Made by a program: the position numbers and the translations under genes. DNA of 64,000 nucleotides from Bizionia sp. (lineage in GTDB: Bacteria > Bacteroidota > Bacteroidia > Flavobacteriales > Flavobacteriaceae), in contig JAHDHI010000003.1 in assembly GCA_020631395.1 (NCBI GenBank), positions 1 through 64,000 on the forward strand, written 5' to 3'. The notes beneath the pieces are model-generated. The model searched no databases. It worked only from the letters and a program-made list of their open reading frames with translations, and was not told where the DNA came from. Shown here in pieces: positions 38,212 to 47,324 of the stretch. Each line of letters begins with the position of its first letter. The first letter of the stretch is position 1.

Positions 38212-39459
38212 ATGGACGTATTAAAAATAGCAACAGCAGGAAGTGTAGATGATGGAAAAAGTACATTGATAGGACGATTACTTTACGATACAAAATCATT
38301 GACGACAGACAAACTCGAAGCCATAGAGAAAAAGAGCCAACAATTGGGGTATGACTACTTGGATTTTTCATTGGCGACAGATGGGTTGGTGGCAGAAAGA
38401 GAACAAGGTATCACCATAGACGTGGCGCATATCTATTTTTCCACAGCCAATAAAAGTTACATCATTGCAGATACACCAGGCCATGTGGAATACACAAGAA
38501 ACATGGTTACAGGAGCCTCTACTTCTCAAGCAGCCATTGTATTGATAGATGCCAGAAAAGGAGTGATCGAACAAACGAATCGTCATTTTTTCATCAATAA
38601 CCTATTGAGGATTAAAACAGTGATCGTGGCCATCAATAAAATGGATTTAGTCGATTTTTCAGAAGAGAGATACAATGAGATCAAATCGGATTTTGAAGCA
38701 TTGATGAACAAGAGAGACTATCAAGATCAGAATATAACCTTCATTCCAGTTAGTGCGTTGAAAGGAGACAATGTTGTAAACAGATCGGGCAATACGCCAT
38801 GGTATGAAGGAGAGACGTTATTGGAACATTTAGAAGGGATAGACAAGCAGGACATATACAATACAGGGACTCCCAGATTCCCCGTGCAATATGTCATTAG
38901 ACCAAAAACCGAAGATTTTCATGATTTCAGGGGATATGCAGGTAAAGTCTATGGAGGAGAATTAAGTGTTGGAGACGATGTAGTTGTATTGCCTTCTCAA
39001 ACAAAATCCAAAATCAAGGACATTTTTTTCTATGATCAAAAAGTTGAAACAGCATCCAGACGTTCCTCTGTTCTTATTACCTTGGAAGACGATGTCAACA
39101 TTAGCAGAGGCGATATGATCGTTAAAGAAAACGATTTGCCAGTAATAGACAAGCAATTTACCGCAACCATTTCTTGGATGGATTCACAAAACCTTGTGCT
39201 TGGAAACAAATATGTCGTTCAACACGGTGTCAACAAGGTATTGGCAAAAGTCGATAGCATTCATCATAAGATAAATCCCGATTATTCAGGGCTGGAAGAA
39301 AATGTCAAAGCGCTGACCATGAACGATATTGCTACAGTGTCCTTTAAATTGAACAAGCCGATCTTTTACGATGCGTTCAAAGAACATAGAACCAATGGGT
39401 CTTTCATTCTAATAGATACCCAGTCCAACAACACAGTTGGAGCAGGTTTCATTCAATAA
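38212..39459 (+). CDS. cysN: sulfate adenylyltransferase, subunit 1 (GTPase)
   Basis: A 415-residue EF-Tu-like GTPase that drives sulfate activation by CysD. GSVDDGKSTLIGRLL is the P-loop, ADTPGHVEYTRNM the G3 region and NKMD the G4 motif. It ends after the beta-barrel domains, so no C-terminal APS kinase (CysC) domain is fused. It is shorter than the roughly 475-residue E. coli protein. Confidence 0.94.
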   Translation: MDVLKIATAGSVDDGKSTLIGRLLYDTKSLTTDKLEAIEKKSQQLGYDYLDFSLATDGLVAEREQGITIDVAHIYFSTANKSYIIADTPGHVEYTRNMVTGASTSQAAIVLIDARKGVIEQTNRHFFINNLLRIKTVIVAINKMDLVDFSEERYNEIKSDFEALMNKRDYQDQNITFIPVSALKGDNVVNRSGNTPWYEGETLLEHLEGIDKQDIYNTGTPRFPVQYVIRPKTEDFHDFRGYAGKVYGGELSVGDDVVVLPSQTKSKIKDIFFYDQKVETASRRSSVLITLEDDVNISRGDMIVKENDLPVIDKQFTATISWMDSQNLVLGNKYVVQHGVNKVLAKVDSIHHKINPDYSGLEENVKALTMNDIATVSFKLNKPIFYDAFKEHRTNGSFILIDTQSNNTVGAGFIQ

Positions 39460-39512
39460 AAATAATTCAATAAATAAAACCACCTGCTCTTTTTGAGGAG
39501 GTTACGAGAAGA

Positions 39513-41609
39513 ATGCAAAGTTTTAGAACAGAAATCGAAAATCCCGTAGTAGAAAAAGATATTATAGAATTGGCTAATAAGATAGAGCTTTTTCATAACG
39601 GAAGAATAGACGAAGAAAAATTCAGGAGCCTGCGATTGGCAAGAGGAGTATACGGACAGCGTCAAGAAGGAGTGCAAATGATTCGAATAAAGCTACCTTA
39701 TGGCAAGGTGCTGAGTCACCAATTGCGACGCATTGCAGAGGTGTCGGACGAGTACTCGAGAAGTCGACTACATATTACGACACGTCAAGACATTCAAATT
39801 CACTATGTCGATCTAAATCGCACTCCAGAGCTGTGGGCAGAGTTGGAGAGAGACAACGTTACCCTGAGGGAAGCTTGTGGAAATACCGTGAGAAATGTCA
39901 CAGCTAGCGAAACAGCAGGTATAGATGTAAACGAGCCATTTGATGTCTCTCCTTATGCAGATGCCATATTTCGTTTCTTTTTGCGTCATCCGGTTTGTCA
40001 AGAATTGGGACGGAAATTCAAAGTGTCCTTTTCAGCCACGGATGAAGATACCGGATTGTCCTACATGCATGATTTGGGCTTTATCGCCAAAATGGAAAAT
40101 GGGGTAAAGGGATTTAAAGTAATGCTGGGAGGCGGATTGGGATCTCAACCAAGACATGCAGACGAACTCTATGGTTTTTTGGCTTCAGACAAGATAATAC
40201 CTCTAATGGAAGGTGCTTTGAGAGTATTCGATCGCTATGGAGAACGCAAGAGTAGAGCCAAGGCAAGATTGAAATTCTTGATAAAGGACATTGGTCTGGA
40301 AGGTTTTAAAAAACTGGTTGAAGAAGAACAGAAAGCAATAGAATTCAAAACGGTGGAAATCGACGAAGTCAATTACAAGGCGTCCGTTCCCGTTTCCGTT
40401 AAAGCACCTGAAGCACAAGTTGGGGATCAAAAGGCTTTCGATCTATGGAAGTCAACAAATGTCGTAAAACAAAAACAAGAAGGATTTGTAGCAATTGGAA
40501 TTAAAGTGCTGTTGGGTGATTTCTATACCGACAAAGCAAGAATTTTGGCCGATTTGGTAGAGAATTACGCAGCAGGAGAAATTCGATTGACTTTAAGACA
40601 AAACATATTAATTCCATTCGTAAGGGAAGATTTGCTCCCTTTCTTCTACGCTGAGCTTGAAAAACTAGGTTTTGTAGAAGTTGGATACAACAAAGCTGTG
40701 GACATTACGGCATGTCCAGGTACGGATACTTGCAACTTGGGCATAGCAAGTAGTACGGGAATAGCCGAAGAATTGGAACGTGTCATCAAAACCGAATACC
40801 CTCAGTATTTGAAAAATGAGGATTTGGTAATAAAGATTAGCGGTTGCATGAATGCCTGTGGACAACACAATATGGCCAACATCGGCTTTCAAGGCATGTC
40901 CATTCGTACAAAGGAAAAATTGATAGTCCCTGCGTTGCAAGTTCTTTTGGGAGGAGGAAACTTGGGAGATGGCAGAGCTCATTTTGCAGACAAGGTAGTG
41001 AAAATTCCAAGTAGAAGAGGCCCAGAGGCCCTACGACGAATTTTTAATGATTTTGAAGCCAATGCAGGGATTAAATCATTTGTGGAGTACTATCAAGAAA
41101 AAGGAGAGAAATACTTCTACAACCTATTGACGGATCTATCCAACATAGAAAATTTGACTCAAGAGGATTTCATAGATTGGGGAACCGAGGATGTATATGT
41201 AAAAGCCATTGGAGTGGGTGAGTGTGCAGGAGTCGTTATCGATCTGATCGAGACCCTGTTTTTGGAAAGTGAAGAGAAAATAGAAGAAGCCAAAACCGCA
41301 TTCGGCAATAAAGTGTATTCCAGTGGCATATATGAGGCTTACAGATCCATGGTGAATTCGGCAAAGGCAATATTGTTGTCGGAGAATGTAAAGACAAATA
41401 CGCAAGCAGGAATAATAAGTCAGTTTGATGAATTGTTCGTTGAAACAAAAAGAGTTGAGTTGGGAACGAGTTTTTCAGATTTGATCTATCAAATCAAAAT
41501 GTACCCGCCAACGGAGGACTTTGCAGTAAATTACATAAACAGCGCAGAGGAATTTTTAACAATAGTTAGGGCGTTTAGAACAGCCGACGTGGCCGAAGCC
41601 ATACGCTAA
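39513..41609 (+). CDS. sulfite reductase hemoprotein, ferredoxin type, with HEPN-like C-terminal domain
   Basis: A 698-residue siroheme enzyme that reduces sulfite to sulfide. Duplicated ferritin-like halves (SRSRLHITTRQDIQIHYVD and GEIRLTLRQNILIPF) are followed by the siroheme-[4Fe-4S] ligands C401-x5-C407 (ACPGTDTCNLG) and C445-x3-C449 (GCMNACGQH). From about residue 565 it continues into a roughly 130-residue helical domain (EEKIEEAKTAFGNKVYSSG...AYRSMVNSAKAILL) that looks like a HEPN fold and is not part of normal sulfite reductases. Nitrite reduction is possible in this family, but the cys cluster argues for sulfite. Confidence 0.85.
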   Translation: MQSFRTEIENPVVEKDIIELANKIELFHNGRIDEEKFRSLRLARGVYGQRQEGVQMIRIKLPYGKVLSHQLRRIAEVSDEYSRSRLHITTRQDIQIHYVDLNRTPELWAELERDNVTLREACGNTVRNVTASETAGIDVNEPFDVSPYADAIFRFFLRHPVCQELGRKFKVSFSATDEDTGLSYMHDLGFIAKMENGVKGFKVMLGGGLGSQPRHADELYGFLASDKIIPLMEGALRVFDRYGERKSRAKARLKFLIKDIGLEGFKKLVEEEQKAIEFKTVEIDEVNYKASVPVSVKAPEAQVGDQKAFDLWKSTNVVKQKQEGFVAIGIKVLLGDFYTDKARILADLVENYAAGEIRLTLRQNILIPFVREDLLPFFYAELEKLGFVEVGYNKAVDITACPGTDTCNLGIASSTGIAEELERVIKTEYPQYLKNEDLVIKISGCMNACGQHNMANIGFQGMSIRTKEKLIVPALQVLLGGGNLGDGRAHFADKVVKIPSRRGPEALRRIFNDFEANAGIKSFVEYYQEKGEKYFYNLLTDLSNIENLTQEDFIDWGTEDVYVKAIGVGECAGVVIDLIETLFLESEEKIEEAKTAFGNKVYSSGIYEAYRSMVNSAKAILLSENVKTNTQAGIISQFDELFVETKRVELGTSFSDLIYQIKMYPPTEDFAVNYINSAEEFLTIVRAFRTADVAEAIR

Positions 41610-41626
41610 CTCAAAACTTGGAAGCA

Positions 41627-42394
41627 ATGATCATACCTAGACTAACAATAGTAGGTGCTGGACCAGGAGATCCAGAATTGATAACGATAAAAGCAATAAA
41701 AGCAATAAAATCGGCAAATGTCATTTTATACGATGCTTTGGTAAATGACGAGTTGTTGGAGTATGCATCTTCACAAGCGGAGTTGATATTCGTAGGAAAG
41801 CGAAAAGGTTGTTATGCCTACCAACAAGACCAAATAAACGAACTCATCGTGAATAGGGCATTGAGTTCTGGTCACGTGGTGCGTTTAAAAGGAGGAGACC
41901 CTTTTATTTTTGGAAGAGGCGCAGAGGAGATAGACTACGTGCAACCGTTTGGAATATTGGTAGATGTGGTACCAGGAATCTCATCTTCGGCAGCTGTTCC
42001 TGCATACCAAGGAATACCGCTAACAAAAAGAGGAGCGTCGGAGAGCTTTTGGGTCATTACAGGTACAACTAAGTCACATGAGATTTCTGGAGATGTAGCC
42101 TTGGCCGCCAAATCTACAGCAACGGTCGTAATCCTCATGGGAATGGGGAAGTTATCCGAGATAGTAGAGATATTCTCGCAGGAAGGAAAGCAAGATACTG
42201 CGATTGCAATCATTCAAAATGGAACGACGAAGGACGAGAAGTTTGGAGTTGGGACAATACGAAACATAAAAGGGATTGTCGCAAAAAAACAATTGTCGTC
42301 ACCAGCAATCATAATAATAGGTGAAGTTGTCAAGGAAAGAGTGAAATTAAATGCCTCGTACGACGAAGCATTGACAAAAACCGCTTTGGCGTAA
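41627..42394 (+). CDS. cobA: uroporphyrinogen-III C-methyltransferase
   Basis: A 255-residue SAM-dependent methyltransferase that makes precorrin-2, the first step to siroheme. VGAGPGDPELITIKA, the RLKGGDPFIFGRGAEE core and VPGISSSAAVPAYQGIPLTKRG are typical. A TTG nine bases upstream is in frame; ATG 41627 is preferred. Its location right after sulfite reductase points to siroheme supply. Confidence 0.93.
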   Translation: MIIPRLTIVGAGPGDPELITIKAIKAIKSANVILYDALVNDELLEYASSQAELIFVGKRKGCYAYQQDQINELIVNRALSSGHVVRLKGGDPFIFGRGAEEIDYVQPFGILVDVVPGISSSAAVPAYQGIPLTKRGASESFWVITGTTKSHEISGDVALAAKSTATVVILMGMGKLSEIVEIFSQEGKQDTAIAIIQNGTTKDEKFGVGTIRNIKGIVAKKQLSSPAIIIIGEVVKERVKLNASYDEALTKTALA

Positions 42395-42401
42395 CAAGGA
42401 A

Positions 42402-42980
42402 ATGGAAAGAAACAATCTATACCCGATATTTTTAAAACTTAAGAACTTAGAGGTTTTAATAGTGGGGGGTGGTTATGTCGCAGAAGAAAAATTGACGTTT
42501 TTGCTTAAATCCAGCCCAGATGCAAAAGTGACGATGATAGCTCCAAGATATAGAAAGGGAACAATTGATGTTGCAGAAAAAGGAGATGTCACAATGATCG
42601 AGGGAAACTACGAAGAGGCATATTTGAAAGGCAAGCACATTGTAATAGCTACGACAAATGTTCCTGAAGTAAATCTTCAGGTCTATGAGGACTGTAGTGT
42701 ACAAAGCAAGTTGGTAAATGTGGCAGACAATCCACCATATTGTGATTTCTACATGGGAGGTATCGTTACGAAGGGGAATGTGAAAATAGGTATTTCGACA
42801 AATGGGAAGTCTCCAACGACTGCAAAACGTTTGCGACAGTTTTTCGAAGAGGTCATTCCGGAAAACATAGATGACTTGGTTAAAAACCTAAATAAGTATA
42901 GAAAAACAATAAAAGGAAATTTCGAACAAAGAGTCGAAACATTAAATGAATTTACTAAAGGTTTAGTAGAAAAAGTATAA
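42402..42980 (+). CDS. precorrin-2 dehydrogenase / siroheme synthase N-terminal type
   Basis: A 192-residue protein with the NAD-binding start FLKLKNLEVLIVGGGYVAEEKL and the SirC/CysG-N body (DNPPYCDFYMGGIVTKGNVKIGISTNGKSPTTAKRLRQ). It oxidises precorrin-2 to sirohydrochlorin; family members often also insert iron. With cobA just upstream it would complete siroheme from uroporphyrinogen III if it has ferrochelatase activity. Confidence 0.9.
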   Translation: MERNNLYPIFLKLKNLEVLIVGGGYVAEEKLTFLLKSSPDAKVTMIAPRYRKGTIDVAEKGDVTMIEGNYEEAYLKGKHIVIATTNVPEVNLQVYEDCSVQSKLVNVADNPPYCDFYMGGIVTKGNVKIGISTNGKSPTTAKRLRQFFEEVIPENIDDLVKNLNKYRKTIKGNFEQRVETLNEFTKGLVEKV

Positions 42981-42984
42981 TACA

Positions 42985-44034
42985 ATGATTAAAACAGATA
43001 TATTAATAATCGGAGCAGGGCCAACAGGTTTATTTACTGTTTTTGAAGCAGGGTTGCTAAAACTGAAGTGCCATTTGATAGACGCCTTGCCTCAACCTGG
43101 GGGACAATGTTCCGAATTGTATCCTAAAAAACCAATTTATGACATTCCTGGGTTTCCAGAAGTGTTGGCAGGGGATTTAACCAAAAACCTATTGGAACAA
43201 GGCAAGCAATTCGAACCAGGATTCACTTTGGGGGAAAGAGCAGAAACCATAGAAAAGCAAGAGGATGGAAGCTTTGTAATAACAACCAACAAAGGAACTA
43301 AACACCAAGCTCCAATTGTTGCCATAGCAGGAGGTTTGGGAAGTTTTGAACCAAGAAAACCCAAATTGGAGAACATTGAAAGATATGAAGACAAAGGGGT
43401 TAATTACTTTATCAAGGATCCAGAAGTCTATAGAGATAAGAAAGTAGTCATTGCTGGAGGCGGAGATTCTGCCTTGGATTGGAGCATCTTTTTGGCAGAT
43501 GTAGCTTCTGAAGTGACCTTGATTCACAGAAGGAATGAATTTAGAGGCGCTTTGGATTCTGTTGAAAAAGTACAGGAATTGAAATTGTTGAATAAAATAA
43601 ACTTGATAACACCAGCAGAAGTATCTGCATTGCATGGTGAAAATCACATAGAAGGAATAACCGTAATCAAAGGAGAAGAAGAACAATTAATAGAAACGGA
43701 TTACTTTATACCATTGTTTGGATTGTCTCCAAAATTGGGGCCTATTGGAAATTGGGGGTTGGAGATCGAAAAGAACGCTATAAAGGTTGACACGTTGGAT
43801 TATCAAACGAACATTCCTGGAATTTTCGCCATTGGAGACGTCAATACCTATGAAGGAAAATTGAAACTCATCCTTTGTGGTTTCCATGAAGCAACGTTAA
43901 TGTGTCAATCGGCATACAAGATATTGAACCCAGGCAAGAAATTTGTCTTGAAGTATACGACGGTAAGTGGTATAGATGGGTTTGATGGAACACGTAAGGA
44001 AGCTCCAAAGGCAATCGTAAAAGCCATAGTATAG
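42985..44034 (+). CDS. ferredoxin-NADP reductase, thioredoxin reductase-like type
   Basis: A 349-residue FAD/NADPH flavoprotein. The FAD turn is IIGAGPTGLFTVFEAG, the second nucleotide turn is IAGGGDSALDW, and FAIGDVNTYEGKLKL is the C-terminal FAD motif. It has no CxxC redox pair, which separates it from thioredoxin reductase and fits the TrxR-like ferredoxin-NADP reductases. It lies four bases after the siroheme gene and directly before the ferredoxin gene, so it probably powers the sulfite reductase. Confidence 0.87.
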   Translation: MIKTDILIIGAGPTGLFTVFEAGLLKLKCHLIDALPQPGGQCSELYPKKPIYDIPGFPEVLAGDLTKNLLEQGKQFEPGFTLGERAETIEKQEDGSFVITTNKGTKHQAPIVAIAGGLGSFEPRKPKLENIERYEDKGVNYFIKDPEVYRDKKVVIAGGGDSALDWSIFLADVASEVTLIHRRNEFRGALDSVEKVQELKLLNKINLITPAEVSALHGENHIEGITVIKGEEEQLIETDYFIPLFGLSPKLGPIGNWGLEIEKNAIKVDTLDYQTNIPGIFAIGDVNTYEGKLKLILCGFHEATLMCQSAYKILNPGKKFVLKYTTVSGIDGFDGTRKEAPKAIVKAIV

Positions 44035-44364
44035 ATGGAGGACATTACCGTATACATAACAGATAGGGATGGTGTTAGGCACGAAGTGTTGGCACCAACC
44101 GACATGGCAATGAATCTCATGGAAGTTGTGAGGTCCTATGAGTTGGCTCCAGAAGGTACGATTGGAGTTTGTGGAGGAATGGCGATGTGCGCATCCTGCC
44201 AATGTTATGTGGAATCCAATCACGATCTTTTGGAAAAAGGAGATGAAGAGGATGCAATGTTGTCTGAAGCATTCAATGTCAAGGACAACAGCAGGTTGGG
44301 ATGTCAAATACCAATTACTGAGCAATTGAATGAATTGGAAGTGGTATTGGCCCCAGAATCATAA
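44035..44364 (+). CDS. 2Fe-2S ferredoxin
   Basis: A 109-residue adrenodoxin-type ferredoxin. Cluster ligands C46, C52 and C55 lie in VCGGMAMCASC and C90 in LGCQIPI; an extra cysteine is at 57. It starts on the base after the reductase stop codon. I infer that it carries electrons from the upstream reductase to sulfite reductase. Confidence 0.9.
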   Translation: MEDITVYITDRDGVRHEVLAPTDMAMNLMEVVRSYELAPEGTIGVCGGMAMCASCQCYVESNHDLLEKGDEEDAMLSEAFNVKDNSRLGCQIPITEQLNELEVVLAPES

Positions 44365-44379
44365 CTTAAAAAGAAGAAT

Positions 44380-45141
44380 ATGCTTTCAAAAGAGGAAGTA
44401 GTAGGCATTAAAAGCTACAAGCTATCTTTAAAGGACGACGTAAAGACATTTACGAAAAAGCTTTTTTATGCTTTGTTTGACAAGGAATACAGTAGGAAGC
44501 ACAATGAGTCCATCAAGACTTTGTTTTTCGAAATAACCGAATCCTTGGAAATTGAAAATGTCAAGCTATTGTGGGAGATGTTCAAAAGTCAATTTCCAGA
44601 AATCAGGGACAAATTGAATCTGGATGCCTTGGCAATAGAACAGAATGATCCTGCAACCAAGAGCCTGGAAGAGGTTTATCTTGCATATCCAGGATTTCAT
44701 GCCATAGCCATATACAGATTGAGCAATGCCTTGTATAGGCTCAATGCATTCGTAATAGCTCGAATGATGAGTGAGCATGTACACGGAATGACTGGAATTG
44801 ACATTCATCCGGGAGCAACCATTGGGAATTCTTTCTTCATAGATCATGGTACGGGGATAGTAATAGGGGAAACAGCAATAATCAAGGAAAACGTAAAAAT
44901 ATATCAGGGTGTTACTCTGGGAGGCATACAAGTAAAGAAAAGCTTGTCTGAAACCAAACGACACCCTACGATTGAAAACAATGTCACCATCTACGCAAAT
45001 GCAACCATTCTAGGCGGAGACATCGTCATTGGAGCGAACAGTACCATCGGAGCGAATGTCTGGATAACGCAATCGGTACCGGAAAATGCATTGGTCACCT
45101 ATCAATCGGAAATAAAGATAAGCTCAAAGAAACAATGTTGA
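44380..45141 (+). CDS. cysE: serine O-acetyltransferase
   Basis: A 253-residue left-handed beta-helix acyltransferase that makes O-acetylserine. The C-terminal half contains HVHGMTGIDIHPGATIGNSFFIDHGTGIVIGETA, the CysE/EpsC hexapeptide signature. The N-terminal half is helical as in SAT. It overlaps cysM by seven bases. The length and N-terminus fit the EpsC-like branch of the family. Confidence 0.9.
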   Translation: MLSKEEVVGIKSYKLSLKDDVKTFTKKLFYALFDKEYSRKHNESIKTLFFEITESLEIENVKLLWEMFKSQFPEIRDKLNLDALAIEQNDPATKSLEEVYLAYPGFHAIAIYRLSNALYRLNAFVIARMMSEHVHGMTGIDIHPGATIGNSFFIDHGTGIVIGETAIIKENVKIYQGVTLGGIQVKKSLSETKRHPTIENNVTIYANATILGGDIVIGANSTIGANVWITQSVPENALVTYQSEIKISSKKQC

Positions 45142-46034
45142 AGGAAAAAGGAATATTAGGTCAAATTGGGAACACACCATTGATAGAAACGGAAAGCTTG
45201 GTTTCAAACAAGAAGAATGTAAAACTTCTATTGAAACTGGAAGGAAACAATCCAGGGGGTAGTGTAAAGGATAGACCCGTCTACAACATGGTGGCAGAGG
45301 CCATAAGAAGGGGAGACATAAGAAAAGGAGGGCGTTTGGTTGAAGCCACAAGTGGCAATACGGGCATTGCATTGGCTTATGTCTCTAAATTGTTCGGACT
45401 TGACATTTCATTGGTCATGCCAGAAAATTCGACAGAAGAACGCGTGAAAACTATGCAAGCCTATGGAGCAAAAGTCATACTTACACCATCAGAGATAGGA
45501 ATTGAAGGATCGAGGGACGTCGCATTCAAGATGAGAGATGAAGAAGGTTATGTGTTGTTGAATCAATTTGAAAATGAAGACAATTGGAAGGCTCATTATA
45601 AAACTACGGGTCCAGAGATATGGAAAGATACGGAAGGCAAGGTAACGCACTTTGTCTCTGCAATGGGGACAACGGGCACAATAATGGGAACATCGACCTA
45701 CTTGAAGGAGAAGAACAAAGACATCACCATAGTCGGGGCACAACCAAAAGATGGATCCAGAATACCGGGCATTAGAAAATGGTCTCCAGATTATGTGCCT
45801 ACCATCTTCGACCGTTCCAAAGTCGATCGGGTCATTGAAGTGAGTGAGGAAGAAGCAAGGGCGATGACTCGGAAACTAGCAAGGCAAGAAGGTGTTTTTG
45901 CAGGGATGAGTAGTGGCGGAGCAGTAGCTACGGCCTTGAAGCTTATCGAAACCATAGACGAAGGTGTCGTAGTTGCAATTGTCTGCGATAGAGGAGACAG
46001 GTATTTGTCTTCACCGTTGTTTGATGAGGTTTAG
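45135..46034 (+). CDS. cysM: cysteine synthase B type (O-acetylserine sulfhydrylase)
   Basis: A 299-residue PLP enzyme that joins O-acetylserine and sulfide to cysteine. The PLP lysine is K45 in NNPGGSVKDRPVYNM, the TSGNTG loop is ATSGNTGIALA, and AMGTTGTIMGTSTYLKE and CDRGDRYLSSPLF are typical of the CysM branch. It is the last gene of the sulfur cluster and converges with the gene at 46045, ten bases away. Confidence 0.92.
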   Translation: MLKEKGILGQIGNTPLIETESLVSNKKNVKLLLKLEGNNPGGSVKDRPVYNMVAEAIRRGDIRKGGRLVEATSGNTGIALAYVSKLFGLDISLVMPENSTEERVKTMQAYGAKVILTPSEIGIEGSRDVAFKMRDEEGYVLLNQFENEDNWKAHYKTTGPEIWKDTEGKVTHFVSAMGTTGTIMGTSTYLKEKNKDITIVGAQPKDGSRIPGIRKWSPDYVPTIFDRSKVDRVIEVSEEEARAMTRKLARQEGVFAGMSSGGAVATALKLIETIDEGVVVAIVCDRGDRYLSSPLFDEV

Positions 46035-46044
46035 CTTTGAAGAA

Positions 46045-47313
46045 TTAAAAACGATATCTCAATCCAATTGAACCACTTATTTGGTTTCCCGTCCTGTTGT
46101 TCTGCAAATCCTCATTCAAATAGCCAACGCTACCCGTCAAAGTATATTCGTAACCTAAGGTCTTTGATAGCCCTACAGTACAGTAATAGGACTTTAAACT
46201 GGGATTTTCGGTTATTTGTGTAAAACGTGTCGATTCATCAGGTGAGATTCCTGTTCCAATTCTAAAATAGCCATAATCAAGCGTGTTGTTGAAATAATAG
46301 CGAATGTTCAATTGGTAATTTTGTACGAGGGCGTTTTCTACTTTAGGGCCAATATAGGCACGAGCATTTAAATAAAACTTGTTTTGGTATGAAGTCAAAC
46401 CAAAGACATATGATGTGAAATCTGCATGGCGAAAATTGAGATATCTGAAACCACCCTCTATCTCAATCCATTTTGTTATAGTATGAAATACCGAAGCCCT
46501 TACGCCGAAACTTTGAAAGAAATCAGTTTTTTTAGAAGTACTCAAACTAAGGAATCCATAGCTTTTTTTAGAAAAGACAGAATATGATTCTAACTCATAG
46601 AGTACCGCATCATCCGTGAATCTACTGCTATGGCTAACTCTTCCCGTTAATGTGTGCAAGCCGATGTATCTCATATATTCCAGTCGGGTGGTATTCCAAG
46701 TTTTTTGTCGAGGGTATTCGTTTAAAAAACTTAAAAGTTCATGATAGATGCCAATTTGATTTTTGTTGAGTTGCTTTGTTATTAGTCTATATCTGTACTT
46801 TTGACTTTTGTCCAAAGAGGCATTTTCAATGCTCTTTACCAATGATTTTGCAGTTCTACGATCATCGATTCTCAAATAGGCTTCAGCTTGAAACAATTTA
46901 TAATCAATGTCATTCGCATAAAAAGCGGAAGTTTTAGAAATAAATGGCGTTAGTTCCTTAGCCGTTTTTGCCATGGCTATTTGTTTAAATGTTAGGTTTC
47001 TATATGTCTTGGATGTATTGTTGTCAATGAGAACGTATAAATCCTCTGATGCTTGATCAAACTTATTTAGTTGCTGGCAAATTCTAATTCTCAATACTCG
47101 AATGTCAATATATTCAGGAGCGACCAGTAAGCCTTCGTTTACTTTTATTAGAGCAGTTTCATACTTTTTTTTTAAGTGTAATTCCTTGGCTTGGTGATAA
47201 ATGGAGTCTGTATTTGTTTTTGTGTTCTGAGCATTTGAAAAACCAAGATTAACAATTGTTATAATTGTTATAATTAATTCTCTTATGCGGTTTTGTGGCT
47301 TTTTCGATAACAT
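46045..47313 (-). CDS. YaiO-type outer-membrane beta-barrel protein with TPR-like N-terminus
   Basis: A 422-residue exported protein. Residues 1-29 are a signal peptide (MLSKKPQNRIREL... to SNAQ). The N-terminal half has TPR-like helices (YHQAKELHLKKKYETALIKVNEGLLVAPE). The C-terminal half is an amphipathic beta-barrel with alternating aromatic residues that ends SIGLRYRF, an outer-membrane C-terminus. I match it to the YaiO family. ATG 47313 avoids the long overlap with the glycosyltransferase that an earlier start would need. Likely role: exit pore or outer-membrane part for the polymer made by the upstream gene. Confidence 0.78.
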   Translation of the reverse strand: MLSKKPQNRIRELIITIITIVNLGFSNAQNTKTNTDSIYHQAKELHLKKKYETALIKVNEGLLVAPEYIDIRVLRIRICQQLNKFDQASEDLYVLIDNNTSKTYRNLTFKQIAMAKTAKELTPFISKTSAFYANDIDYKLFQAEAYLRIDDRRTAKSLVKSIENASLDKSQKYRYRLITKQLNKNQIGIYHELLSFLNEYPRQKTWNTTRLEYMRYIGLHTLTGRVSHSSRFTDDAVLYELESYSVFSKKSYGFLSLSTSKKTDFFQSFGVRASVFHTITKWIEIEGGFRYLNFRHADFTSYVFGLTSYQNKFYLNARAYIGPKVENALVQNYQLNIRYYFNNTLDYGYFRIGTGISPDESTRFTQITENPSLKSYYCTVGLSKTLGYEYTLTGSVGYLNEDLQNNRTGNQISGSIGLRYRF

Positions 47314-47324
47314 ATGTACTACAT

